A stretch of DNA of 35,397 nt from positions 1-35,397 of the forward strand of contig JAGXAR010000036.1 of assembly GCA_018971525.1 (NCBI GenBank), read 5' to 3'. Each line of letters begins with the position of its first letter. Position 1 is the stretch's first letter. The notes under the pieces are model-generated. The model made no database searches and was not told the DNA's origin. It saw only the letters and a program-made list of their open reading frames with translations. The DNA comes from Nitrospirota bacterium. Lineage in GTDB: Bacteria > Nitrospirota > Nitrospiria > Nitrospirales > Nitrospiraceae. Positions 1 through 7,745 of this stretch are shown here, piece after piece. The position numbers were made by a program, and so were the translations under genes.

Positions 1-3
1 ACG

Positions 4-369
4 ATGGATAAGCATCAAGATGGCTCATTGGCTATGTCAGTAGAACTTAGAAGCAATGATGGCAAGATCATTGTACGGGTCGAACGCGGCGAATTTACAA
101 TCAATCCAAATAACTATTTTAAGAAGTATAGAAAAGATCGCAGCAGTCTTGAGGTAATTGATCAGAATGGAAAATCAATACTGAATTTGAGGTTTTTCAA
201 TCCGCGAGCTATGTGGATTAATGCTTCGTTGCCCGGTGTAGAATTTAATGGAAGTTTGACTAGCCCCACTGCTTTATGCACAGGAAATCCGGCAGGACAA
301 CCCATGCTGCGACTTCAAATTTCAGACAAGGCATTTCATAGCTGGTTCACTGTTGGAGATTTCCGTTGA
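4..369 (+). CDS. Hypothetical protein, probably the C-terminal part of a gene cut by the window edge
   Basis: An open frame of 121 codons runs to a TGA at 367-369. The first ATG lies at base 4 and the codon before it is also open, so the true start is probably outside the window. The product is polar, rich in Asn, Lys and Arg, has no membrane segment and looks beta-rich (for example SLEVIDQNGKSILNLRFF). I do not recognise a family. Base composition is clearly more AT-rich than the genes from 1672 onwards, and an IS1595-type transposase lies immediately downstream on the other strand, so this is likely acquired DNA. It could be the intact end of a longer gene or a remnant cut by the insertion; no frameshift is visible. 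Confidence 0.5.
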   Translation: MDKHQDGSLAMSVELRSNDGKIIVRVERGEFTINPNNYFKKYRKDRSSLEVIDQNGKSILNLRFFNPRAMWINASLPGVEFNGSLTSPTALCTGNPAGQPMLRLQISDKAFHSWFTVGDFR

Positions 370-374
370 AGGAT

Positions 375-524
375 TCAAACTGATTTCTTCGGGTTGTTTT
401 TCCCTGACTTGACCGTTGCGCGCTTCTTTTTGAGAGGCGTAAGTGTAGGAACCACGCGAATGAGTGCCTTAATCGCTGCATCAAAACTTAGCGGATGGAG
501 CGAAACCGGCTTGGCTTTAGGCAT
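375..524 (-). CDS. Small basic protein accompanying the IS1595 transposase (49 aa)
   Basis: On the minus strand an ATG at 524 opens a 49-codon frame ending in TGA at 375-377. It is preceded by a strong ribosome binding site: GGAGG lies 7 bases before the ATG. The product starts MPKAKPVSLHPLSFDAAIKA and ends in a Lys/Arg/Asn-rich tail, so it is a small cationic protein. It follows the transposase by 79 bp in the same direction, separated by a perfect 10-bp hairpin, and should share its transcript. I recall similar short MPKAKP-type ORFs beside IS1595 transposases but cannot verify this here. A DNA-binding or accessory role is only a guess. Confidence 0.6.
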   Translation of the reverse strand: MPKAKPVSLHPLSFDAAIKALIRVVPTLTPLKKKRATVKSGKNNPKKSV

Positions 525-577
525 GGTAAATCCTCCAAAGGCAATGGCATTTGAACGTTCTTCGCTTCGTACTTCAT

Positions 578-607
578 CTGAGAACGCTTCAGCGGCGGCG
601 TTCTCAG
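578..607. repeat. Perfect 10-bp inverted repeat at the transposase stop codon
   Basis: CTGAGAACGC (578-587) and GCGTTCTCAG (598-607) are exact inverted complements around a 10-base loop. The repeat covers the transposase stop codon (604-606) and lies between that gene and its small downstream ORF. No U-run follows, so it is not a classic intrinsic terminator. It could protect the 3' end of the mRNA or tune expression of the second ORF. Confidence 0.6.
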
Positions 608-1500
608 CATCCTGCTACGACTTCCGTAAAGATGTCTCGGTTCTGGCGTTGATTGTGACGGAACGAAAACTCCGCCAGGTACAGCGGCAGATATTCCTTG
701 GATACATTGTGAAACGTCCCAATCACGCCACGCTTGAGCAAGCTCCAGAACGCTTCAATGTTGTTGGTGTGCACGTTCCCACGCACATATTCACCCTTGG
801 CATGACAAACCTTGGCATGCGGGAAGGTACGGCCAAGGCGATAATACGCCGGGGCTTCATCGGTCGCCACCAGAGAGACGTTCTCATTCACCGTTTGCCG
901 AACGAAACTGTTCAATGTATGGCTGTCTGCGTTCTCGATCATCTGACAGACGACATTCCCTTTGCGGGAGATCGCGCCGATGACGGCCAGCTTGGCTGTT
1001 CCACCGCTCACATGCCGCTTCTTACTCCGATGTCGGTTTCCATCCTTGCCGCCGATGTAGGTTTCATCCACCTCCACTTCACCCAACAACTTGGCAAAGC
1101 CCGCATCCTTCATGGCTGCTCGAATGCGATGGCACATATACCAGGCCGTGCGATAGTCGCCGCTCCCGATCTGGCGGTGGATCTGCAAGGCGCTGATCCC
1201 CTTCTTACTCTGCGTCATCAAATAGATGACCTGAAACCAGGTGCGAAGCGGATAGTTTGTGTTCTCGAAAATCGTTTTCGTGATGACAGAGAAACGGTAG
1301 CCGTTCCGTCCGCCACAATCTTTGTTCTTGCAGACCCAATGAAATGGACGGGTTTTCAAGGCGTAGACCTTGGCGCTATAGCAGCGTGGGCATTGAACGC
1401 CATTCGGCCATCGCTGATCTTGCAAGAATTGTTTGCAGGTTTCTTCGGTCGAGAAGCGTTCGGTCAACTGCGTCAGGGTCATGGTCGGTTTGGTGGTCAT
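604..1500 (-). CDS. IS1595 family transposase (ISXO2-like)
   Basis: This 298-residue protein has the IS1595 layout. An N-terminal zinc ribbon spans about residues 36-62 (CPRC, then CKNKDC). It is followed by the ISXO2-like DDE-type catalytic domain, with EVDETYIGGK (first acid) near residue 143, VATDEAPAYY (second acid) near residue 212, and a HTNNIEAFWSLLKRGVIGTFH block near residue 244 where this family carries Asn/Glu instead of the usual third acid. Length and motifs suggest an intact enzyme. The start at 1500 has AGGAG about 7 bases upstream and a near-consensus promoter at 1526-1554. I could not find convincing terminal inverted repeats, so the boundaries of the element are open. Confidence 0.93.
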   Translation of the reverse strand: MTTKPTMTLTQLTERFSTEETCKQFLQDQRWPNGVQCPRCYSAKVYALKTRPFHWVCKNKDCGGRNGYRFSVITKTIFENTNYPLRTWFQVIYLMTQSKKGISALQIHRQIGSGDYRTAWYMCHRIRAAMKDAGFAKLLGEVEVDETYIGGKDGNRHRSKKRHVSGGTAKLAVIGAISRKGNVVCQMIENADSHTLNSFVRQTVNENVSLVATDEAPAYYRLGRTFPHAKVCHAKGEYVRGNVHTNNIEAFWSLLKRGVIGTFHNVSKEYLPLYLAEFSFRHNQRQNRDIFTEVVAGC

Positions 1501-1525
1501 GGCGTCATCTCCTGTTGTTGAGGAG

Positions 1526-1554
1526 ACTATACGCTTTTACGGAGTGAGTGTCAA
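1526..1554 (-). promoter_or_regulatory. Strong sigma-70 type promoter for the transposase
   Basis: On the minus strand TTGACA (1554-1549) and TATAGT (1531-1526) are separated by exactly 17 bases. This is a perfect -35 and a five-of-six -10. The transposase ATG at 1500 follows after roughly 20 leader bases and an AGGAG. Such a strong promoter is unusual for a transposase and could come from a composite formed at insertion. Confidence 0.7.
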
Positions 1555-1607
1555 GTGCAACATAATCGCCTCCCGCTGCATCCTCATTCAGTACGAGCGA
1601 TGCGTCA

Positions 1608-1636
1608 TTGACTGGGTCCTGACGACGCGGTATTGT
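1608..1636 (+). promoter_or_regulatory. Candidate sigma-70 promoter for the yqeY-like gene
   Basis: TTGACT (1608-1613), a 17-base spacer and TATTGT (1631-1636) match five and four of the six consensus bases. The predicted transcription start, near 1643, lies about 29 bases before the ATG at 1672, leaving room for the GAGG ribosome binding site. Confidence 0.5.
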
Positions 1637-1671
1637 CAGCGACACACCTCATCTGAAGTCCCTGAGGCTCC

Positions 1672-2118
1672 ATGTCGTTACACGACCGTCTGACAGAAGA
1701 TCTCAAGCTAGCCATGAAGGCCCGCGACCAATTGCGGATGGACGTCATTCGCATGATCAAGGCGGCCGTGATGAACAAGGAAATGGAGATCAAGAAGGAT
1801 CTCGACGATGCCGAAATGAGCCGCGTGATGACGACCATGATCAAGCAACGGCGGGAATCGGTCGAGCAGTTCGAAAAAGGTAACCGAGCAGAACTCGCCG
1901 CAAAAGAACGGCAGGAAATTACCATTCTTGAATCCTATCTCCCTCAAGCCCTCTCACCCGAGCAGCTCTCCACCGTCGTGGATGGAGTCATTCGGGAAAC
2001 CGGCGCTCGATCTGTGAAAGAGATGGGCGTGGTGATGAAAGCCGTGATGGTCCGTGTGGCCGGCCAACCTGTAGACGGCAAACAGATTAGCGACCTCGTC
2101 CGCGCCAAGCTCCAGTAG
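1672..2118 (+). CDS. yqeY: GatB/YqeY domain protein
   Basis: This 148-residue protein is a complete stand-alone YqeY. It starts MSLHDRLTEDLKLAMKARDQ, the first helix of the family, continues through a charged alpha-helical bundle (MNKEMEIKKDLDD, IKQRRESVEQFEKGNR), and ends with the small C-terminal subdomain containing LPQALSPEQL and KEMGVVMKAVM. The family resembles the tRNA-binding tail of the GatB/GatE amidotransferase subunit; its exact role is unsettled. GAGG lies 5 bases before the ATG. In many bacteria yqeY sits between rpsU and dnaG. Here neither is adjacent and a transposase lies upstream, so the usual linkage is lost. Confidence 0.93.
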   Translation: MSLHDRLTEDLKLAMKARDQLRMDVIRMIKAAVMNKEMEIKKDLDDAEMSRVMTTMIKQRRESVEQFEKGNRAELAAKERQEITILESYLPQALSPEQLSTVVDGVIRETGARSVKEMGVVMKAVMVRVAGQPVDGKQISDLVRAKLQ

Positions 2119-2131
2119 CCCAATCGGCACC

Positions 2132-2140
2132 TGCTATACT
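2132..2140 (+). promoter_or_regulatory. Candidate extended -10 promoter for the first response regulator
   Basis: TGCTATACT at 2132-2140 fits an extended -10 (TGn plus TATACT). No good -35 is seen 17 bases upstream, as is usual for extended -10 promoters. It would start transcription near 2147, just after the yqeY stop at 2118. If correct, the downstream ATG at 2190 is favoured over the one at 2163. Confidence 0.35.
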
Positions 2141-2189
2141 GGGAGGTGATTGCCCGCACGCCATGTGCGAGCGCCTGACAGGAATCGGC

Positions 2190-2828
2190 ATGGGCATTCT
2201 TATCGTCGACGACTCTCAAGACCAACAGGTACTCCTCCGCGCAATCCTTGGGAAGGCCGGCCATACGGATCTCCTGAGTGCTGACTCGGCAACGGCTGCC
2301 TTCCCTATGCTCGACATGGACGGCCAGGAACCGCCCACCCGGATCGACTTGATTCTGATGGACGTCCTCATGCCGGAGCTGGATGGAGTCGAAGCCTGTC
2401 GGCAGATCAAGAGCCGACCTCATCTTTGCGATATTCCCATCATCATGGTCACGGCCAAAAGCGACCTCTCTAATCTCCAAGCCGCCTTTGCGGCAGGAGC
2501 GATTGATTACATCACCAAACCTGTGAACAGCGTGGAACTCCTGGCACGCGCCTCCTCCGCGCTGGCGCTGAAAAAGGAAATGGACTGTCGCAAAGCGCGC
2601 GAAGAGGAACTCCGTCGAAGCAATGATGAGCTGCAGAAAGCGCTGCGGGAGGTCAAAGTCCTCAGAGGACTCATCCCCATCTGCGCATCCTGCAAAAAGA
2701 TCCGCAATGATGGCGGGTTCTGGCAACAGTTGGAGGAATATATCGGCGAACATTCCGAGGCCGAATTCAGCCATGGCATCTGCCAGCCCTGCGTCAAAAA
2801 GCTTTATCCTGGAGTTTACCAGGACTAG
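2190..2828 (+). CDS. Response regulator with C-terminal four-cysteine domain
   Basis: The receiver domain spans about residues 1-125: the acid pair in [10 protein letters not shown], phospho-acceptor D58 in [13 protein letters not shown], and the conserved Lys in YITKPVN. A charged coiled coil follows (about 130-158). The tail carries C165-x2-C168 and C198-x2-C201 around [20 protein letters not shown], a C-terminal motif I know from other receiver and PAS proteins; it is probably a small metal-binding output module of unknown function. The start at 2190 matches the MGILIVDDS start of the next gene and has AGGA 8 bases upstream. An in-frame ATG at 2163 would add nine residues. The receiver is a clear paralogue of the next gene's receiver. 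Confidence 0.9.
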   Translation: MGILIVDDSQDQQVLLRAILGKAGHTDLLSADSATAAFPMLDMDGQEPPTRIDLILMDVLMPELDGVEACRQIKSRPHLCDIPIIMVTAKSDLSNLQAAFAAGAIDYITKPVNSVELLARASSALALKKEMDCRKAREEELRRSNDELQKALREVKVLRGLIPICASCKKIRNDGGFWQQLEEYIGEHSEAEFSHGICQPCVKKLYPGVYQD

Positions 2829-2878
2829 CTGCTACGATTTCCCAGGCTAACCACTCGTATTCACTGGATACAGAGCGC

Positions 2879-3883
2879 ATGGGCATCTTGATCGTTGATG
2901 ACTCGGCGGACGACCGCCTCTTGGTTCAATCGATCCTCTCGGCAGCCGGCTACGACCATCTCCTGGTCGCCGACTCGGCGGCCGCAGCATTCCGTTTGCT
3001 GGGACTCGACGACGGTAAGCACAGCGCCTCTCGAATCGACCTGATCCTCATGGACATCGTCATGCCGGAGATGAACGGCATCGAAGCCTGCCGCCAGATC
3101 AAGGCGGTCGAACGATTCCGTGACACGCCCATCATGATGGTCACCGTGAAGACCGATCCCGTCGATCTCCAACTCGCCTTTGCCGCAGGCGCGCTCGACT
3201 ATATCGCGAAACCCATCAACAAGATCGAGCTCCTGACTCGCGTCCGGTCGGTTTTGCGGTTGGTCCACGAAATCGAACGACGGCGGGCCCGCGAGCAGGA
3301 ACTCCTTGAGGTCATGCGTCAACTCCAGGAAGCAAATCAGATGCTGCTGCGCCTGTCCTGTCTTGACGGCCTCACTGGCATTACCAACCGCCGGCAATTT
3401 GACGACTTCCTGGACCAGGAATGGCGCCGTGCCGTCCGCGAATTGACACCGCTCTCTCTGATCATGCTCGACATCGATCGTTTCAAATCCTACAACGATA
3501 TCCTCGGCCATACGTCGGGGGACGAATGCCTCAAGCAAGTTGCCGCTGCTATCTCGGGGGCCGTCAACAGACCGGGAGACCTCGTCGCTCGGTACGGCGG
3601 TGACGAATTCGTGGTCGTCCTTCCCGGTACCCGTACAGACGGAGCGGCACAGGTGGCAGAAACGCTTCGGCAACGAATTGAGTCCCTCGGCATTACGCAC
3701 TCCGAAGGTGGGTGCACCACTATCAGCGTCGGCTTCGCCAGCATGATCCCAAGCCGGAACACCTCTCCAACCGATTTGATCAAGGCGGCGGATCAGGCGC
3801 TCTATCAAGCCAAACAGGAAGGCCGCAATCGGTCCAAACAAGCCGGCGTTCTCTCTCTCGTCCCGCACTCTCACGAGGACTAA
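2879..3883 (+). CDS. Response regulator-diguanylate cyclase (REC-GGDEF)
   Basis: 334 residues. The receiver (about 1-125) has [10 protein letters not shown], phospho-acceptor D59 in [13 protein letters not shown], and Lys in YIAKPIN. A coiled-coil linker (about 130-160) leads to a GGDEF domain (about 165-330) with the [10 protein letters not shown] entry motif, an intact GGDEF signature at 240-244 and an RxxD inhibitory site at 231-234, exactly five residues before it. By family knowledge this makes c-di-GMP from two GTP when the receiver is phosphorylated, with product inhibition. It follows the previous regulator by 50 bp and precedes the hybrid kinase. The ribosome binding site is weak (GGATAC). 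Confidence 0.95.
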   Translation: MGILIVDDSADDRLLVQSILSAAGYDHLLVADSAAAAFRLLGLDDGKHSASRIDLILMDIVMPEMNGIEACRQIKAVERFRDTPIMMVTVKTDPVDLQLAFAAGALDYIAKPINKIELLTRVRSVLRLVHEIERRRAREQELLEVMRQLQEANQMLLRLSCLDGLTGITNRRQFDDFLDQEWRRAVRELTPLSLIMLDIDRFKSYNDILGHTSGDECLKQVAAAISGAVNRPGDLVARYGGDEFVVVLPGTRTDGAAQVAETLRQRIESLGITHSEGGCTTISVGFASMIPSRNTSPTDLIKAADQALYQAKQEGRNRSKQAGVLSLVPHSHED

Positions 3884-4044
3884 CCTTCCTCTCCTTGCTA
3901 TGACCACTCCAGTGCCTCGACGAGATGTGCGGACGGCAATCGGCGTGACGCCTACCGCGGCTCTCTCTGCAAACTTGCCTTCATTTCCATCCCCGGCCTT
4001 TCCAGACGACATCCATGCCATCGTCAGCGAGGGAGTGTGCGGCC

Positions 4045-7000
4045 ATGGCTAAGAAAGCGTCACAGATTCGAGCAAATCGCACGGCCAAGCGACAACCAAA
4101 ACCCCCGGCTGCCCGTCGTTCACGGACCATACAGCCATCGAAACGGCAGCTACTCTCTTCCTTGCCCACAGAACCAACAGGGAAACAGGGACGTCGCACG
4201 GGACGCTCTCAAGCTATCAACCAAACGGAACTGGCTTTGCAGAAAAGCGAACAGCGATTTCGCGCCCTGGTGGAAACGACAAGCGACTGGGTTTGGGAAA
4301 TCGATGAGCACGCGGTTTTCACCTACAGCAGCCCGAAAATTTTCGATCTCCTCGGGTATGAACCGGAAGAAGTGCTTGGGAAAACTCCGTTCGATTTGAT
4401 GCCGCCTGAAGAAGCCCGTCGCATCGGAGAGCTGTTTGCCTCCATCGCGGCGGCTCGGCAATCGTTTAGCTGCCTTGAGTCTGTCTACCTGCATAAAGAC
4501 GGCTACCGCATCGTCCTTGAATGCGGAGGAGTGCCCGTTTTCGATGGTGTCAGGTTCAGAGGATACCGCGGCATTGACCGAGACGTTACGGAACGCAAAC
4601 GAGCCGCGGAAGAAACCAAACACAATCAAGCGCTCCTGGCCTCCATCATCGAAAATATTCCTCACATGATTTTCGTCAAGGATGCCAAGACCCTCAAGTT
4701 TGTGCGCTTCAACCAGGCGGGTGAACAATTGCTCGGTTATCCTAGAGAAGAACTCATCGGCAAAAGCGATTATGACTTTTTCCCCGGACCGGAAGCCGAC
4801 TTTTTCACGGCCATGGACCAAAAAGTCTTGCAACGCGGGCATAGCCTCGATATTCCGGAAGAGCCGATCGACACTCGGCTGAAGGGAAGAAGGCTGCTCC
4901 ATACCAAGAAAGTCCCGATCAGCGGCGACGATGGTACGCCGCAGTATTTGCTAGGAATTTCGGAAGATATTACCGACCGCAAACAGATCGAACATGTCGA
5001 GCGAGAGCGGGCGCGCGTGTTGGAGCAACAACAGCTTGCGCTGTGCGAACTGGCGAAGCACGATACTATCTATGCAGGGGATCTCGCAGAGACGTTGCGG
5101 ATGATCACGGAAACGGGAAGCCGGGTGCTTGGAGTGGAGCGGACTAGCATTTGGACACTCAACGAACAAGGAACTGCGTTGGAGCTACTCGACCTCTATG
5201 AGCGGACTCCGAACCGGCACATAACCGGCTTCACTCTGGCCGCTCAAGACTACCCGTCCTACTTTCAGGCCATCGCACATGAAGAGCACGCGATTGCTGC
5301 CCATGACGCTCATGTAGACGTCCGGACCAGGGAGTTTTCTCAATCCTATCTGACCCCACTCGGAATTGGAGCCATGCTGGATGCGCCGGTTCGACGCAGG
5401 GGGCATGTCATCGGTGTGCTGTGTCATGAACATATCGGTGGACCGCGACCCTGGACGACGGAAGAAGTATATTTCTCCAGTTCACTGGCCACCTTTATAA
5501 CCCTCGCACTGGAAGCCCATCAACGCAGGGAAGCTGAGCAGGCCCTCGTCCTCGCCAAAGAAGGGGCAGAAGTCGCCAGCCGGGCAAAAAGCGAGTTTCT
5601 GGCCAGCGTCAGCCATGAGATCCGGACGCCCATGAATGCCATTATCGGGATGGCCGATCTGTTATGGGAGACGGATCTAGCCCCCGATCAACGTAAATAC
5701 TTGCGCATTTTCCGCCGAGCCAGCAGCAACCTATTGAGTCTGATCAACGACGTTCTCGACCTGTCGAAGGTCGAGGCAGGCCATCTGGAGTTGGATTCAA
5801 CCGACTTCGATTTGAGCGACTTGGTCGAGAAAGCCATCGAGATTCTCGCCATGCGGGCCAATGAAAAAGGTCTCGAACTCGCCTGCCACCTCTCGCCTGA
5901 CGTCCCCCGCGCCGTGATCGGAGACCCTAACCGGCTGCACCAGATCCTTATCAACCTCATCAGCAACGCGATCAAATTCACCGACAGTGGGTCCGTCGCG
6001 GTGCGGGTCACGCAGGATCCGGAACACCCCACGCCGGGAGCCATCCGATTTTCCATTAGCGATACAGGGATCGGCATTCCGTCCGACAAGCTTGCTGCCA
6101 TTTTTGAAAGCTTCACACAAGCCCACGCCTCAATTACGCGCAAGTACGGGGGAACCGGTTTAGGCCTGACCATTTCAAGGCAATTAGCCGAGCTCATGAA
6201 CGGACGAATCTGGGTGGAGAGTACCCTAGGAGAAGGCAGCACGTTTCATTGCTGCGTGCAGCTAGCTATACAATCCAGCCCGACACCCACACAAGACCAC
6301 GTTCCGGTCAATCTTCAAGGGGTCAGAACCCTCGTGGCTGATGACCATGCCACCAACCGCCTGATCCTTCGTGAAACCTTGGCCGCCTTGGGAGCACAGG
6401 TAACGGATACTGCGTCCGGTCACGAAGCCATCGCTGAATGGCGGCGAGCCTTTACTTCGGCTCGACCCTACCAGCTCTTGCTCCTCGACTGTCGCATGCC
6501 GGAGATGGATGGGTTCCAGGTCGCCGAAGAGATCAGACGGACCAGTCCTCTCCAGGACCTGACGATTGTGATGCTGGCCTCCAACCATTGGGCCGACGAC
6601 ATCGCCCGCACCTACGACATGGGGCTGGGTGGCTATTTGATCAAACCCATCAGGAAATCGGATCTGCTCCAGACCATCAGCATCGCCCTCGACCGTTCTA
6701 AGGGCATCCAGCACACTACTGGTTCAGCGCCAGTGGCTACCACACCTCCTACCGAAGTCAGAGCACTTCGCATCTTATTGGTAGAAGATTCTCCGGACAA
6801 TCAGGTGCTGGTCCGTTCCTATTTGAAGCAAACTCCCTATCGCCTCGATATCGCGGATCACGGAGCCATCGCATTGGAGCTATTCAAGAACGGCTATTAC
6901 GACCTGATCCTGATGGACATGCAGATGCCGGTGATGGACGGCTACGAAGCCATAAAAGCAATCCGGGCCTGGGAACGGGAGCATGACCTCCCCACCACGC

Positions 7001-7146
7001 AGGTGATTGCCTTGACAGCTCTGGCACTGAAAGAAGACGGGTTCAAGATTATCGAGGCCGGCTGCAATGCCCATATGACCAAACCCATCAAGAAGCACAC
7101 CCTCCTGGAAGTCCTCCAGGCTTGCAAAGGACGACGCACCTCATGA
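4045..7146 (+). CDS. Hybrid sensor histidine kinase (PAS-PAS-GAF-HisKA-HATPase-REC-REC)
   Basis: 1033 residues from the chosen ATG at 4045, which has GGGAG upstream; an ATG at 4015 would add ten residues but lacks a ribosome binding site. Domain order: basic N-terminal tail (1-65), PAS1 (about 70-180), PAS2 (192-316), GAF (325-488), HisKA with phospho-His H524 in SHEIRTPMNAIIGM, HATPase (about 615-740) with ILINLISNAIKFT, DTGIGIP and GGTGLGL boxes, receiver 1 with D815 in LLLLDCRMPEMDG, and receiver 2 with D958 in LILMDMQMPVMDG. No membrane segment is visible, so it should sense a cytoplasmic signal. Its stop overlaps the start of the Hpt gene, which fits a multistep phosphorelay. Confidence 0.95.
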   Translation: MAKKASQIRANRTAKRQPKPPAARRSRTIQPSKRQLLSSLPTEPTGKQGRRTGRSQAINQTELALQKSEQRFRALVETTSDWVWEIDEHAVFTYSSPKIFDLLGYEPEEVLGKTPFDLMPPEEARRIGELFASIAAARQSFSCLESVYLHKDGYRIVLECGGVPVFDGVRFRGYRGIDRDVTERKRAAEETKHNQALLASIIENIPHMIFVKDAKTLKFVRFNQAGEQLLGYPREELIGKSDYDFFPGPEADFFTAMDQKVLQRGHSLDIPEEPIDTRLKGRRLLHTKKVPISGDDGTPQYLLGISEDITDRKQIEHVERERARVLEQQQLALCELAKHDTIYAGDLAETLRMITETGSRVLGVERTSIWTLNEQGTALELLDLYERTPNRHITGFTLAAQDYPSYFQAIAHEEHAIAAHDAHVDVRTREFSQSYLTPLGIGAMLDAPVRRRGHVIGVLCHEHIGGPRPWTTEEVYFSSSLATFITLALEAHQRREAEQALVLAKEGAEVASRAKSEFLASVSHEIRTPMNAIIGMADLLWETDLAPDQRKYLRIFRRASSNLLSLINDVLDLSKVEAGHLELDSTDFDLSDLVEKAIEILAMRANEKGLELACHLSPDVPRAVIGDPNRLHQILINLISNAIKFTDSGSVAVRVTQDPEHPTPGAIRFSISDTGIGIPSDKLAAIFESFTQAHASITRKYGGTGLGLTISRQLAELMNGRIWVESTLGEGSTFHCCVQLAIQSSPTPTQDHVPVNLQGVRTLVADDHATNRLILRETLAALGAQVTDTASGHEAIAEWRRAFTSARPYQLLLLDCRMPEMDGFQVAEEIRRTSPLQDLTIVMLASNHWADDIARTYDMGLGGYLIKPIRKSDLLQTISIALDRSKGIQHTTGSAPVATTPPTEVRALRILLVEDSPDNQVLVRSYLKQTPYRLDIADHGAIALELFKNGYYDLILMDMQMPVMDGYEAIKAIRAWEREHDLPTTQVIALTALALKEDGFKIIEAGCNAHMTKPIKKHTLLEVLQACKGRRTS

Positions 7147-7472
7147 CCATGGGACCGAACGCGAACGAAGCGAACGCCCTTACCGTGCACATCGACCCGG
7201 GCCTTGAAGATATCGTTCCAGGATTTCTAGAGAATCGTCGATGTGACGTGCAGAGACTCGAAACCGCGTTGCAACAGAATAACCTGGCACAGATTCATAT
7301 CATCGGTCATCGCATGAAGGGGGACGGAGGAGGATACGGGTTCGACGCCATCAGTATGATGGGAGACGCCTTGGAACAAGCGGCGGCACGAGAAGACCGG
7401 GACGCGATCCGGCGACATACCGCCGAACTCGTCGACTTTCTCGCCCGCGTCACGGTGGTGTATCGGAAATGA
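7143..7472 (+). CDS. Hpt (histidine phosphotransfer) domain protein
   Basis: A 109-residue single-domain protein. The phospho-accepting His is in HIIGHRMKGDGGGYGF, the HxxKG motif of Hpt domains, set in a helical protein with a typical long last helix. The ATG at 7143 overlaps the TGA of the hybrid kinase (ATGA, 7143-7146), so translation is probably coupled and the two proteins made in fixed ratio. By family knowledge it shuttles phosphate between the kinase's receivers and a downstream regulator; the two regulators at 2190 and 2879 are the obvious candidates. An in-frame upstream ATG (7122) exists but would overlap the kinase more. Confidence 0.9.
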   Translation: MTMGPNANEANALTVHIDPGLEDIVPGFLENRRCDVQRLETALQQNNLAQIHIIGHRMKGDGGGYGFDAISMMGDALEQAAAREDRDAIRRHTAELVDFLARVTVVYRK

Positions 7473-7506
7473 AAAGAAACCGCGACCGGCACGAGCACGC
7501 TTGGTT

Positions 7507-7582
7507 TGGTGGAGGGCAGGGGAGTTGAACCCCTGACCCCGACGTTGCGAACGTCGTGCTCTCCCAACTGAGCTAGCCCCCC
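7507..7582 (-). tRNA. tRNA-Ala, anticodon CGC
   Basis: The minus strand folds into a complete cloverleaf. The acceptor stem pairs GGGGGGC with GCCCTCC (one G-U), followed by an AGCTC D arm. The anticodon stem CGACG/CGTCG holds the loop TTCGCAA, giving anticodon CGC, which reads GCG (alanine). A T arm with TTCAACT follows. The discriminator is A, and CCA is encoded (7509-7507). The gene sits 34 bp beyond the convergent Hpt gene and has its own promoter. Confidence 0.97.
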
Positions 7583-7630
7583 ACTCGACCGACATTCGAC
7601 CAGTGAGACGAACGCCTCACCGTCCAGCGC

Positions 7631-7659
7631 ATTATACACAACCGTTTCCTGAGTCTCTA
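7631..7659 (-). promoter_or_regulatory. Promoter of the tRNA-Ala gene
   Basis: On the minus strand a perfect TATAAT (7636-7631) lies 17 bases from TAGAGA (7659-7654), four of six -35 bases. It is about 50 bp upstream of the mature tRNA 5' end at 7582. The tRNA can therefore be expressed independently of purMN. Confidence 0.55.
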
Positions 7660-7672
7660 CCCGAAACAGATC

Positions 7673-7726
7673 GAGGTCGAGGCTGAGAAAGCATGATTCT
7701 CTTCGCTTAGCCTCAGCCTTGACCTC
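7673..7726. repeat. Intergenic inverted repeat (GAGGTCGAGGCTGAG type)
   Basis: GAGGTCGAGGCTGAG (7673-7687) and CTCAGCCTTGACCTC (7712-7726) form a 15-bp inverted repeat with one mismatch and a 24-base loop. It lies between the tRNA promoter and the end of purN. Closely related arms occur at 16630-16705 and 31917-31983, so this is a dispersed repeat. It may also act as the 3' end structure of purMN mRNA. Confidence 0.65.
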
Positions 7727-7745
7727 ATCATGCCTGCGCGCAGCG

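Noticed and set aside
394-1521. Long + strand open frame of 375 codons opposite the transposase
   Set aside because: It is antisense to a clear IS1595 transposase with all motifs; the product has no recognisable domain and no ribosome binding site.
370-1671. Terminal inverted repeats and target duplication of the IS1595 element
   Set aside because: I compared the sequence outside both gene ends and found only weak, gapped similarity; the boundaries are not supported.
2861-4021. Antisense open frame of 386 codons over the REC-GGDEF gene
   Set aside because: GC-rich third positions leave antisense frames open; the sense product has intact receiver and GGDEF motifs.
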